The position numbers were made by a program, and so were the translations under genes. Positions 22,665 to 33,348 of a stretch of 64,000 nt of DNA are shown one piece after another. The stretch lies in the NCBI GenBank assembly GCA_033964015.1, contig CM066919.1, forward strand, positions 24,437,204 through 24,501,203, in the 5' to 3' direction. Position 1 is the stretch's first letter. Every line of letters begins with the position of its first letter. Source of the DNA: Scolanthus callimorphus. Its lineage: Eukaryota; Cnidaria; Anthozoa; Actiniaria; Edwardsiidae. The notes under the pieces were generated by a model. That model made no database searches and was not told the origin of the DNA. It saw nothing but the letters and a program-made list of their open reading frames with translations.

Positions 22665-25600
22665 ATGGAATAGAGGGGAGCACATGGGAGTACAGGGGAG
22701 TACAGGGGAGTACATGGGAATACAGGGGAGTACAGGGGAATACAGGAGAGTACATGGAGTAAAGGGGAGTACAGGGGAGTACATGGGAGTACATGGGAAT
22801 ACAGGGGAGTACAGGGGAACACAGGAGAGTACATGGGAGTACATGGGAGTAAAGGGGAGTACAGGGGAGTACATGGGAGTACATGGGAATACAGGGGAGT
22901 ACAGGGGAGTACATGGGAATACAGGGGAGCACATGGGAGTACACGGGAGTACATGGGAGTACATGGGAATAGATGGGAGCACAGGGAGTACATGGGAAGA
23001 CAGGGGAGCACGTGGGAGTACAGGGGAGGACATGGAAGTACAGGGGAGCACATGGGAGTACATGGGAGTACATGGAGTACATGGGAGTACATGGGAGCAC
23101 ATGGGAATACAGGGAGTACAGGGAGTACATGGAAGTACATGGAAGTACAGGGGAGTACAGGGGAGTACATGGGAGTACATGGGAGTACAGGAGAGTACAT
23201 GGGAATACAGGGGAGCACATGGGAGTACACGGGAGTACACGGGAGTACACGGGAGTACACGGGAGTACACGGGAGTACACGGGAGTACACGGGAGTACAC
23301 GGGAGCACATGGGAGATGGGAATACAGGGGAATACAGGGGAGTACATGGGAGTACAGGGGAATACAGGGGAGTACAGGGGAATACAGGGGAGTACATGGG
23401 AGTACATGGGAGTACATGGGAGTACAGGGGAGTACAGGGGAGTACAGGGGAATACAGTGGAGTACAGGGGAGTACAGGGAAATACAGGGGAGTATGGGAG
23501 TACATGGGAGTACATGGGAGTACAGGGGAGTACAGGGGAGTACAGGGGAGTACAGGGGAGTACATGGGAATACAGGGGAGCACATGGGAGTACAGGGGAG
23601 TACATGAGAATACAGGGGAGTACAGGGGAATACAGGAGAGACATGGGAGTGCAGGGGAGTACAGGGGAGCACATTGGAGTACATGGGAGTACATGGGAAT
23701 ACATTGGAATACAGGGGAATACAGGGGAGCACATGGGAATACAGGGGAGTACATGGGAGTACACGGGAGTACACGGGAGTACACGGGAGTACACGGGAGT
23801 ACACGGGAGTACACGGGAATACAGGGGAATACAGGGAGTACAGGGGAATACTGGGGAATACAGGGGAGTACAGGGAGTACAGGGAATACAGGGAGTACGT
23901 GGGAGTACAGGGGAGTACAGGGGAGTACATGGGAATACAGGGGAGCACATGGGAGTACAGGGGAGTACAGGGGAGTACATGGGAATACAGGGGAGTACAG
24001 GGGAATACAGGAGAGTACATGGAGTACATTGGAGTACAGGTGAGTACATGGGAGTACATGGGAGTACATGGGAATACAGGGAGTACAGGGAGTACATGGG
24101 AGTACATGAGAGCACATGGGAGTACACGGGAGTACACGGGAGTACACGGGAGTACACGGGAGTACAGGGGAATACAGGGGAACACAGGGGAGTACAGGGA
24201 ATACAGGGGAATACAGGGGAGTACAGGGGAGTACAGGGGAATAGAGGGGAGTACATGGGAGTACAGGGGAGTACAGGGGAGTACAGGGGAGTACATGGGA
24301 ATACAGGGGAGCACATGGGAGTACAGGGGAGTACAGGGGAGTACATGGGAATACAGGGGAGTACAGGGGAATACAGGAGAGTACATGGGAGTACATGGGA
24401 GTACATGGGAGTACATGGGAGCACATGGGAGTACATGGGAGTACATGGGATGACAGGGGAGCACGTGGGAGTACAGGGGAGCACATGGAAGTACAGGGGA
24501 GCACATGGGAGTAAACGGGAATACGGCGGAGCACATGGGAGTACATGGGAGTACATGGGAGTACATGGGAATAAAGGGGAGTACAGGGAGTACATGGGAA
24601 TACATGGGAGTACATGGGAGTACATGGGAATACATTGGAGTACAGGGGAATACAGGGGAGCACATGGGAATACAGGGAGTACATGGGAGTACATGGGAGC
24701 ACAGGGGAATACAGGGGAGCACATGGGAGCACATGGGAGTACAGGGGAGCACATGGGAGTACAGGGAGTACATGGGAGTACAGGGGAGTACATGGGAGTA
24801 CAGGGGAGTACATGGGAATACAGGGGAGTACAGGGAATACAGGGGAGTACATGGGAGTACAGGGGAGTACATGGGAGTACATGGGAATACAGGGGAGTAC
24901 AGGGGAATACAGGGGAATACAGGGGAATACAGGGGAATACAGGGGAGTACAGGGGAGCACAGGGGAGTACATGGGAGTACATGGGAGTACATGGGAATAC
25001 AGGGGAGTACATGGGAGTACAGGGGAGTACAGGGGAGTATAAGGGAGTACATGGGAATAAAGGGAGTACAGGGGAGTACATGGGAATACATGGAGTACAT
25101 GGGAATACATTGGAGTACAGGGGAATACAGGGAGCACATGGGAATACAGGGGAGTACATGGGAGTACATGGGAGTACATGGGAGTACATGGGAGCACAGG
25201 GGATACAGGGGAGCACATGGGAGTACAGGGGAGTACATGGGAGTACAGGGGAGTACATGGGAGTACATGGGAGTACATGGGAGTACATGGGAGTACATGG
25301 GAATACATTGGAGTACAGGGGAATACAGGGGAGCACATGGGAATACAGGGGAGTACATGGGAGTACATGGCAGCACAGGGGAATACAGGGGAGCACATTC
25401 GAGTACAGGGGAGTACATGGGAGTACAGGGGAGTACATTGGAGTACATTGGAGTACATGGGAGTACATGGGAGCACATGGGAGTACAGGGGAGCACATGG
25501 GAGTACATGGGAGTACATGGAGCACATGGGAGAACATGGGAGTACATGGGAATACATGGGAGTACATGGGAATACAGGGGGGTACAGGGTATATACAGGG

Positions 25601-26110
25601 GAGTACATGGGAGTACAGGGGAACACAGTGGAGTACATGGGATTACATGGGAGTACAGGGGAGTACATGGGAATACAGGGGAACACATGGGAGTACTCGG
25701 GAGTACATGGGAGTACAGGGAGTACATGGGAGTACGTGGAGTACATGGGAGTACATGGGAGTACATGGGAATACAGGGGAGTACATGGGAGTACAGGGGA
25801 TACAGGGGAGTACATGGGAGTACAGGGGAATACAGGGGAGTACAGGGGAGTACAGGGGAGTACAGGGGAGTACAGGGAGTACAGGGAGTTCAGGGAGTAC
25901 ATGGGAGTACAGGGGAGCACATGGGAGTACATGGGAATACATGGGAGTACATGGGATACATTGGAGTGCAGGGGAGTGCAGGGAGTACATGGGAGTACAT
26001 GGAATACAGCGGAGTACATTGGAGTACAGGGGAGCGCATGGGAGTACAGGGGAGCACATGGGAGTACAGGTGAGCACATGGGAATACAGGGGAGTACAGG
26101 GGAGCACATG
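22665..26110 (-). repeat. 10-bp array, right arm, main segment
   Basis: About 345 units in reverse orientation, G-rich on the plus strand. Runs of CACGGGAGTA units occur at 23224-23303, 23756-23815 and 24120-24161. These are counterparts of the CGTGTACTCC runs of the left arm. Open frames over 1000 codons on both strands are repeat artefacts. Confidence 0.97.
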
Positions 26111-26182
26111 GAATCACAGTATAAGACACACTATATGGGAAACACAGTATAGGACACACTATATTAAGGTTAGATGAAGTAG
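26111..26182 (-). repeat. Outer leader of the right palindrome arm
   Basis: Complement of the leader at 5094-5165 with one mismatch. Ends ATGAAGTA before unique flank GCAACCTTTCG. Confidence 0.85.
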
Positions 26183-27229
26183 CAACCTTTCGTTTGTGGG
26201 ATAAACTGCTGACAAAATATTGCAGGCGCGGTGTATCAATCCAGGCTTTCTCGGCTTTCTCGGCTAAAATTGCAGGCTCCGCGCGCGGCGCTCCGCGCCG
26301 TTCGGCTCCGTTTCGACGCGATTTCCGGATCGGCTTCTAGTGAAGGACAATTTTTGAAATCTGAAAGGGCCCTCATTTTTAGACTGCTTGCTGTCTCTTC
26401 TTTGGCGAACGTCCGTAAATCGAGAGAAAAAGTCCTAGTCTACGACTACGTTTGTTTGCGCGCTCCAGCTACCTCACGTCCCGATTCTACATTGCAGAGC
26501 ATTGCAGTGGTAGTGCCACGGGGTTATCTCGCGCCTTCGGCGCTCGCTCGTGCCTTCGGTACTCATTCCATCGTCGCGACTTTCCCGATGGCGCTGTTCT
26601 CTCGTGAATAGTAAGAATTTCTCTCGTTCTCTCGATTTACGGACGTTTGCCAAAGAAGGGACTGCGAGCAGTTTACTCATTTTCGGCAGTCCCACAGTTC
26701 GAGCTAAAATCCTAATGTCCTAGGGGACTAGGGCGGGACTAGGGCGATGGTTGTCGTGCGACCGTGGGTAATATTCTCCCTCCCTATGCCAGGAGGAACG
26801 ATCATAATTCCAATCACCATTTGAGAGATTGTGTAACAACCCTCCCACCTACGTGTCATCCCGGGAACCCAGGGTTTTGTTTTAGTTTGTGTCTCAATCA
26901 GAGAAAACACTTTTGATTTCTACGCGTTCCTCGCTGGCTGCCAGTGGATTTTAATATCGTTTCCAGTCCTTTTGACCGAGACAATTTACAAAACGATCTT
27001 AATTAAATAAATACTAAACACAGCGATCACAATATTTCGCATTTACTTTTTCTCTTTGCCATCGCTCGCGTTGCCGGTGGTCCATTATTTAGCGAAAACA
27101 ATTATTTTGACCCAGGAACCCATGTCGTCTTCAGCTCTAGCTGCTCTTTGCGATTTGCGACAATGAATTATTGGCTGAGGTTCGCTAGCGAAAGCTACTC
27201 CTTTGCGCGTGCCGAGGTTGAAGTGTTTA
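26183..27229. other. Intergenic DNA with one inverted-repeat element
   Basis: It holds the element at 26376-26677 and otherwise no recognisable gene. Short open frames here overlap the element and lack splice or family support. The last ~100 bp would be the 3' untranslated region of the FAM167-like gene. Confidence 0.4.
26376..26677. mobile_element. MITE with ~55 bp inverted repeats
   Basis: Left arm (GACTGCTTGCTGTC then TTCTTTGGCGAACGTCCGTA) pairs with the right arm (TACGGACGTTTGCCAAAGAA then GGGACTGCGAGCAGT) over about 55 bp. The GC-rich middle has CGCGCCTTCGGCGC. Confidence 0.65.
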
Positions 27230-29366
27230 CTATCCTTCCGATAACTCGTCGAGAGATGACTCGGAAGTACTCGCTAGTGACGAAAACGTCACGATCCCCT
27301 CGCTGAAAACCGAATGCGACCGACGGCGAAACTCGTAAATGTTCGGCGACCTTTGCTCTATCGAGCACTCAGACAGACGGCGCATGCGGTAAATGGCGTC
27401 TTCCGGCAAACTAATTTTCCTTCCCCTGAGGGGGAAGGTCGGGAGCGCTTGGACCCTGTTCAGCATTCCTCGTATCTTTAGGAACTGTCGCATCAGGCTT
27501 TGGTCTTGATCTTGCAGTGATTTCTGTTTTGACAAGGAGTTTGAATGAATTAGATTAATCCTAGTACGAACAAAACACCTATACTGTGATAGTAAGGCGA
27601 GACCGTATTGCCGTGACCGTGTTTGTAACATGACCGTGTTGAGTGCCAGTGACCGTGTTAGTAAGGCGTGACCATTCAGTGCCGTGATCGTGCAAGTGGC
27701 GGTCACCATGTCCAGTGCCGCGACCGTGTCAGTGCTGTGACTACTGCGTCAGTGCTGTGGCGGTGTCAGTACCGTGACCGTGTTAGTACCGGTACCGTGT
27801 CTGTACTGCCGTGACCGAGTATCAGTGTGAATATGTGTCAGTACCGTGACAATGCCAGTGCCGTCACCGTGTCAGTACCGTCACCATGTCAGTACCGTGA
27901 CCATTTCAGTACCGTGACTTTATGAGTACCGTGACAGTGCCAGTGCAGTGACCATGTCAGCTCCGTGACCATGCCAGTCCCTTGACCATGTCAGTGCCGT
28001 GGCCGTGTTAGTACCGGGACCGTGTCTGTACCGTGACCGAGTATCAGTGTGAATGTGTCAGTACCATGACCATGCCAGTGCCGTCCGTCACCGTGTCAGT
28101 ACCATGACCATGTCAGTACCGTGACCATGTCAGTACCGTGACCATTTCAGTACCGTGACCATGTCAGTGCCGTGACCATGCCAGTAACGTGACCATGCCA
28201 GTGCAGTGACTATGTCAGTGTCATTATCGTGTCAGTTCGTGATCATGTCAATGCCATTTGACAGTGTCAATACCGTGATCATGTCAGTGCTGTGATCGTG
28301 TCTCGTACCGTGACTATGTCCAGTACTACGTGTCATGATCGTGTCAGTTCGTGATCATGTCAGTGCCGTGACAGAAAAAGAGTGCATGGTCGAAAGTGGG
28401 GAAGTTGAGACAGTGCGATTCCAGTGGAAGGCTTTCCTAAGACGCCAGTCTAAACAGGGGGCTATTCTATTATTCAGAAGGTGATATCAAATCGCATTTG
28501 CCCCAAGCCGACATTTTGGCGATTATTATTTTCACAATTCAGAGTCTCATTTTGCATATGTTTTAGTTTATCCGTAAAATCAATCCAAAGCAGGAAATCC
28601 AGCTTTCTGCTCTTTAATAAACTATACTTCTGATTTGCCACTTTTAATTTTCTTGATAACAGAAATCTTTCTACGCCAATCAGAAAAGGGGCACTACGCA
28701 TGTTTCTCTTAATTGTCGCAGCGTTAAGCCGCATCGACTGGCCTGCTTCCCGCCTCTCGCCGTCTGTGAAAAATAAGGCAGAAGCAGACTTGAATGTATA
28801 AATTTGAATTTAAGATGATTGAACAAAAAAGTGCGAGCACGCGTTTTGTAGGCAAAACTGGCAAGTATTATTTGGCATGCATTCGCGAATAAGATTGATC
28901 TATCAGATAATCAATAGCAGAGTGGTCTCCCCAAAGAACAAGCTGGCTTCGAACTTCATAGTTCATTCTTTATTATTTTCAAATTACTTCGAGATAATTT
29001 CTAGAAAATTAAGCTCATATCGTCAAATGTTTTGAGCCAAAATGTAATGAAAGATTTATGACTTTGAACCCGGCTATTGATCGTAACCAGAAAGTAAACA
29101 TCGACAGTTTGCAGTTGGCGCCAAAATTTTCAGAGATAAATACATCAGACAGTTTTACTTACGAGTTGTCGTTTGATCCACTCTAAAGCGTCATCGATGT
29201 CTTTGTGCCTCTGGTTCATCGGTTTCTTACATCGCTCTTCCTCATTTAAACAAAACGAAAGCACATCGGTTATATTTTCATTTTGTAATTTCGGGCTAGT
29301 CTTTTTTACTTGGTCCTCAAAATGCACAGACCGTCTGGGTTTCTCTGCTGGATTTTTCCTCTCCAT
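27230..29366 (-). CDS. FAM167-like: FAM167-family protein (two coding exons)
   Basis: Exon 1 is 29163-29366: ATG in AAAATGG context, 68 codons, ending ...DDALEWIKRQL before a GTAAGT donor. Exon 2 is 27230-27523: acceptor CAG, phase 0, 97 codons and stop. Joined they give 165 aa. Across the junction, LEWIKRQL plus KSLQDQDQSLMRQFLKIRG aligns without gaps to the conserved FAM167 core (LEWLRKEL..., DQQLARQLMRLRG). Vertebrate FAM167A is somewhat longer (~214 aa). The human family is linked to NF-kB-type signalling and autoimmune loci, but the cnidarian role is unknown. The N-terminus is basic and the C-terminus serine-rich (STSESSLDELSEG). The 1.64-kb intron carries a 17-bp minisatellite. Confidence 0.8.
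27595..28375. repeat. 17-bp minisatellite in the FAM167-like intron
   Basis: Degenerate tandem copies of CAGTACCGTGACCATGT (17 bp) for about 780 bp, with frequent CCGTGACCGTGTCAGTGC variants and some indels. It lies wholly within the intron, close to the acceptor side. Confidence 0.9.
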
Positions 29367-30041
29367 TTTAGGCCACTGCCTTTTCTATTGAAGATGTTTT
29401 AAACTGGCTCCCTTGCCGATAGTTTGACTACAGGTATTCCTTAATCCCTTCTTGACATGTTCAATAAAGCATTCTCTCCTTCTAATAGAGTAATTATTCC
29501 TGCGAGGACCGCATGTGAGCATACTAACCCATATGAGACGTCAATCTTGAAAAGGCAGCCCTGATTGGAGCACTGCAGGGCTCGACGGATTCACTATGCA
29601 AAGGAATCCGCCTCCGTTTTAAGATGAAAATATAAACTAAATTAAACACAGAAAGGCACAGAGGGTCATAAGGGACCCCAATATGGCGCAGGAAATTGCA
29701 CAGCGCAGTGAAGCTCAGTAGAAACTATATTTTTTGGCAGCAAACTGCTACGGTCGCATTCGTCCGGGCATAGCTACTGAAAAAACAGAACGTTTCAATA
29801 AATTTTCGTTGAAAAGGTGGAAAACCACTATAGTGTAAAATGGCTGGTTTTGACGTAGTTGCACAAAATAGCCGTCAGTGTTTATCCTTAATCAAATATG
29901 CTTGTCGTCATTATCGACTGCTGAGTCTATCAGATTAAAGTAACTGACAGTTTCTCTCCATACGGGCTTGTATGAACGGAAAGTGACAGAAAAAAACTTA
30001 ATTCATTAGAAAAGCTTATGCATATTTTTATTAGTAGAAAC

Positions 30042-30213
30042 GTAGAAACCCACTTGCTTACTCTCACGAATCCTGTAATCTGATTGGCTCTACTCTCTGT
30101 TTTTCGCGTAATAGATAGTGAGACTGTAAAAAACTAGTGAGCTTTCAAAAACCATTAAAATATTAAACACCTCTTAGCAACAATCGAAATAAATACACTA
30201 GTGGGTTTCTACT
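30042..30213. mobile_element. MITE with GTAGAAACCCAC ends
   Basis: GTAGAAACCCAC at 30042-30053 and its complement at 30202-30213. Contains AATCTGATTGGCT, the shared motif of several elements here. Confidence 0.5.
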
Positions 30214-30883
30214 TTAAAACAATTGAAGAATACTCGTAGTCTTAACAATCTAGTTGATGGTCCGCAGGCGCAAATATGTTTTGGGCCGCGCGCGACTCAC
30301 GCTCATTGACGGGGGTGAAATACGAGGCACAAAGTCCCTCAACTTGTCGCGCAAAATGATTGCAGCGTTGCAAGTCTATAATGTTTGTTGCTCGTTTTTT
30401 CATCCAAGTTCACAACTTTTTACGCAATATTTTGTTTTGATGATCACACATTCAATTCGATCACACATTTGCCCCTTAGCACCTCATTCCTATTGACTAA
30501 TCAGCTTGAATTGTAGGCAAAATGCATGTTGCGCGACAAGTTTTGTGTTTGATAAAAAACACTAGCAACGAACCAAGATTTGTGACTCAAAGTAGACCTG
30601 CACTCTACTTCGACAGCTTCAATCAGCAACTTGTAACTTACAACTTCAACAGCTTCAATCAGCAACTTGTAACAAATGTTTTTGCTGCATCAGCTGTGGC
30701 GCGAGATGAAAAACGCGCAACATCGATCATCAACTTGCATCGTGACATGCAACTTTGTTTTACACTTCCTTGGTAACCAAGCCTCCTAGCGCATCAATTC
30801 GTGCTTTAAACACTAAATCTCCCGCGAATCTTGATATTTCGCAAATATTTTAAAGCAAATCGATAGAAAACCATATTGTTCAC

Positions 30884-30988
30884 AAAGTTAAGCATGGATA
30901 TTTTTGCAGTTAGGATAAAAATTGCGAAAGTTATAGCCAAAAAACGACTTTATGCACTCGTCATTATTGCAAATCCATGCTTAACTTT
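30884..30988. repeat. Hairpin repeat
   Basis: AAAGTTAAGCATGGAT near 30885 pairs with ATCCATGCTTAACTTT near 30973. Short and non-coding. Confidence 0.5.
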
Positions 30989-31640
30989 ATGAAGATGCTC
31001 ATGAAAAATATATCTATAGCAAAATTATTCGAGTCTATTTAAAGGCAAATTAGTCTTTTTTCTACTCCCGGTCACGTGACCATGGGCGTGGCCCGATGAC
31101 GTCGTCGTTGGTTTGAGCAAATTGTCGCCGAATTAGAGCTGTTTCAAATTTCCCTAGCAACCAAGCTTCCGAACACCCTTAAGAACACTCAGGCTGAAAT
31201 TTGGTCAAAAAGGTACGTTATACATATAAGAACACATGCATCCTGAAAAATGAAAATTGTTCTTGTATAAAACAATTGCTGCCGGTTAGATTCGAGTACA
31301 GTAACCCACTGTGTAGTAGAGTACCGAGGAGAAGAATATAATGTGCTAGACCATGCACACATTCTAAAGCAGGAATTCCAGGGTACATTTAGCAATTGTT
31401 TTTTAGACTTGTCTTGTTGTTACTAATGACTGTCACCTTTCTACCAATCACATTCCTTATTTGACTGTTGGTAGTGTGTGCAGTATTTGATGTTAAGAAA
31501 CAATTTAAGAACACCTAAAGGCTGATTTTGCAGAAGACACCCAATATACAAGAACAAAAACTGTTACTGTACTCCACGAGAACATTTGCTACGCATACTT
31601 ACTAATGACGACAGCCCACTTATCCGTTCTTCTTTGTATG

Positions 31641-31754
31641 TGAGACCTGACTCGTCCCCAGTCGTCTCTAGAAAAAGAAAAAGGACGCGCCTCTAGAGAA
31701 AAGAAAATAAAGCACGCGCTCTAAGAGACGACTGGGGACGAGTCAGATGCGAGA
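31641..31754. mobile_element. Short MITE with GACTCGTCCCCAGTCGTCTC ends
   Basis: ~30 bp inverted repeats (CTGACTCGTCCCCAGTCGTC and complement) around ~50 bp of A-rich DNA. A related GGTCTGGGGACGAGGAG fragment is at about 53376. Confidence 0.7.
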
Positions 31755-32057
31755 CTGCCTCGCAGTGAACTTGCGTGACACGAGAGTAGCGAGGAGACAA
31801 CACGGCTGTTCTCAAATATCGACTTCATTGAATAATGCCCATTAAATTTGAAAAGAGGAATACAGCACCCCAATCAATTTTAATTCGAAAACTATTACCT
31901 TGTTTTGAAGAACACAAACTTTATAGAGATCAATCACAGAGTCTTACCTAGAAAGTGAAAGTCAAATATCAGTCCCTCAGAGCATGACGCGGGTACGGAT
32001 TTATCCGCATTCCAGCATTATGACTCAAATGAACAAGAAACAAAATGCACCTAAGAT

Positions 32058-32295
32058 AGCTAAGGGGCCGACCATTTAACTTTTGAGGGGGGGGGGGGGC
32101 TTTTTTGTCGGTGCAAGATTTTTTTTCTACCTCTGTTTAAGCGGTGAGAATTTGTTTCCATTAAAAAAGAAGGGTTTTAGTCACCATTTTGCTGTGCAGG
32201 AAATTTTTTCGGCCCCTTCGGACCGTGCAGGAATTTTTTTTTCAAAAAAGCCCCCCCCTCCCCCCCTCAAAAGTTAAATGGTCGGCCCCTAAGCT
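32058..32295. mobile_element. MITE, same family as 1711-1893
   Basis: AGCTAAGGGGCCGACCATTT starts a ~40 bp near-perfect inverted repeat that runs into poly-G on the left and poly-C on the right. The internal open frame (32083-32277) is low complexity and not a gene. Confidence 0.75.
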
Positions 32296-33021
32296 AAAGT
32301 AAGCCAGACGTTTATTGTGCGCGCGAAAATGCCTTATTAATCCCCTAGTGTTTTAACAACAGGTAGAATCCTTTTGTTCACACAAGAACGCTGCTCTTAT
32401 TGTATAGCCACAAATTTTTATTTGTAATCATTTATCCTAAAAAAATTCTAACAGTTCTTATGAGTGTCCCTAGATAATCTAGATCAGTGGATGTAATTAA
32501 AAGCGAGGGTTAACATGTTAACTAAGTTAACATGTGTTAACTAAGTTAACATGTGTACTAAATGTGACTACTGTAGGCTAAAGGTTGCAAGATTTACATT
32601 CAATAAATTGCTCACTTAATTTGCATATTGTAAGTAATATCAGTAAACTAAAATAAAAGCGCTATCAAATGTAAATAACGAAAAGCAAGAAATATGTAGG
32701 AATTGATTATACTAGTCTTGAGTTACTTGTCGATCTCGTACAATAGAGATAAATCTATTTATGCAATGTTGAAAACGGTGCTTTAGGGTAGTTCAGTCGA
32801 GTTCAATTGTTTATCCAGCGTCGAAGTTTGCAGGTTATCTGAGCTGTTCTTGAGAATCCACACGGCGAAATACAAGAATATGTAGTTCTCTAATTGCATT
32901 CTTTTAAAGCTTTTTGCCGGTCTTGATAGAGCAGTTTGCGAATTATCTTGAAGTTAATGTTAACAGAAGAGGATAGTTCAGTCTCTGTAAAAAGAAGTTC
33001 GAGTACGAAGAAAGCAATTGT

Positions 33022-33348
33022 TCAGCAGCGAGCAATAGAATGGGAACCAGGACCTCCTTTAACTTGTTGCGCGGACTGAACCAAGGAGCAAAATGGACAG
33101 CAAATCGTGGCAGCGCAATCTCCAATAAATGATCCCCGATTCCATGTTGCTCTCTTATCTTGCCACGCACATTAGACATCACCAGAAGATCTAGAACAGG
33201 ACGAAGAAAGCCAAGCCACAAAGAATACAACTATCTCCTACAGCCTCTGCGTTCTTCCCGAATGTATAACACGGGAAGATATACGTGATTAGGCACGTTC
33301 CACAATCGTTAAAACAGCCAAGAGACCATTGCTCCATTCTCCAGCCAT
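33022..33348 (-). pseudogene. PLAC8-family gene copy with three 1-nt frameshifts
   Basis: Reading from ATG at 33348 to TGA at 33022-33024 across three frames gives a PLAC8-type (cornifelin/placenta-specific 8) protein of ~108 aa, the usual family length. The order is MAGEWSNGLL; then CFNDCGTCLITYIFPCYTFG with KNAEAVGDSCILCGLAFF; then PVLDLLVMSNVRGKIREQHG; then GSFIGDCAATICCPFCSLVQ. The cysteine-rich FPCYTFGKNAEA and ICCPFCSLVQ blocks are diagnostic. Breaks fall at about 33313 (GG run), 33208 (TTCTT) and 33125 (GGGG run), each worth one nucleotide. No intron is present. Either a decayed, possibly retrocopied gene, or an intact gene with sequencing indels. PLAC8 proteins are small, Cys-rich and often membrane-associated. 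Confidence 0.75.

Larger units (their letters stand above)
5094..26182. other. Giant nested palindrome, foldback-like element
   Basis: The two outer ends are inverted copies: TACTTCAT...ATGAAGTA, followed inwards by a leader that matches with one mismatch in ~86 bp. Going in from the left come a 10-bp array, a 48-bp array and ~400-bp repeats, then a 27-nt loop at 12614-12640. The same repeat classes follow in reverse order and orientation. Junctions are mirrored too: the 48-bp/400-bp junction at 11612-11640 reappears complemented at 15185-15213. The left arm is ~7.5 kb. The right arm is ~8.0 kb after removing the nested retroelement. Tandem-repeat inverted arms are the hallmark of foldback transposons (Drosophila FB, sea urchin Tu). 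No transposase is seen. Flanking TA could be a target duplication or part of the ends. Confidence 0.75.
29367..33021. other. Intergenic DNA with dispersed inverted-repeat elements
   Basis: No gene that I can support. It contains elements at 30042-30213, 30884-30988, 31641-31754 and 32058-32295. There is a 24-bp direct duplication (CAGCTTCAATCAGCAACTTG) at about 30612 and 30648. A pair of inverted TTGTCGCGCAAAATG-like words lies near 30342 and 30520. The FAM167-like promoter should lie in the first few hundred bases; I see no clear TATA box. Confidence 0.4.

Noticed and set aside
22433..26177. Open frames of about 1000-1150 codons on both strands of the right 10-bp array
   Set aside because: Same repeat artefact. 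Some run on into the LTR only because no stop happens to occur.
5094..26182. The palindrome as a simple fold-back read or assembly artefact
   Set aside because: Arms differ in copy number at every layer and carry different private insertions (10096-10490 left; 15736-16017, 16200-16500 and the retroelement right). Not fully excluded without reads.
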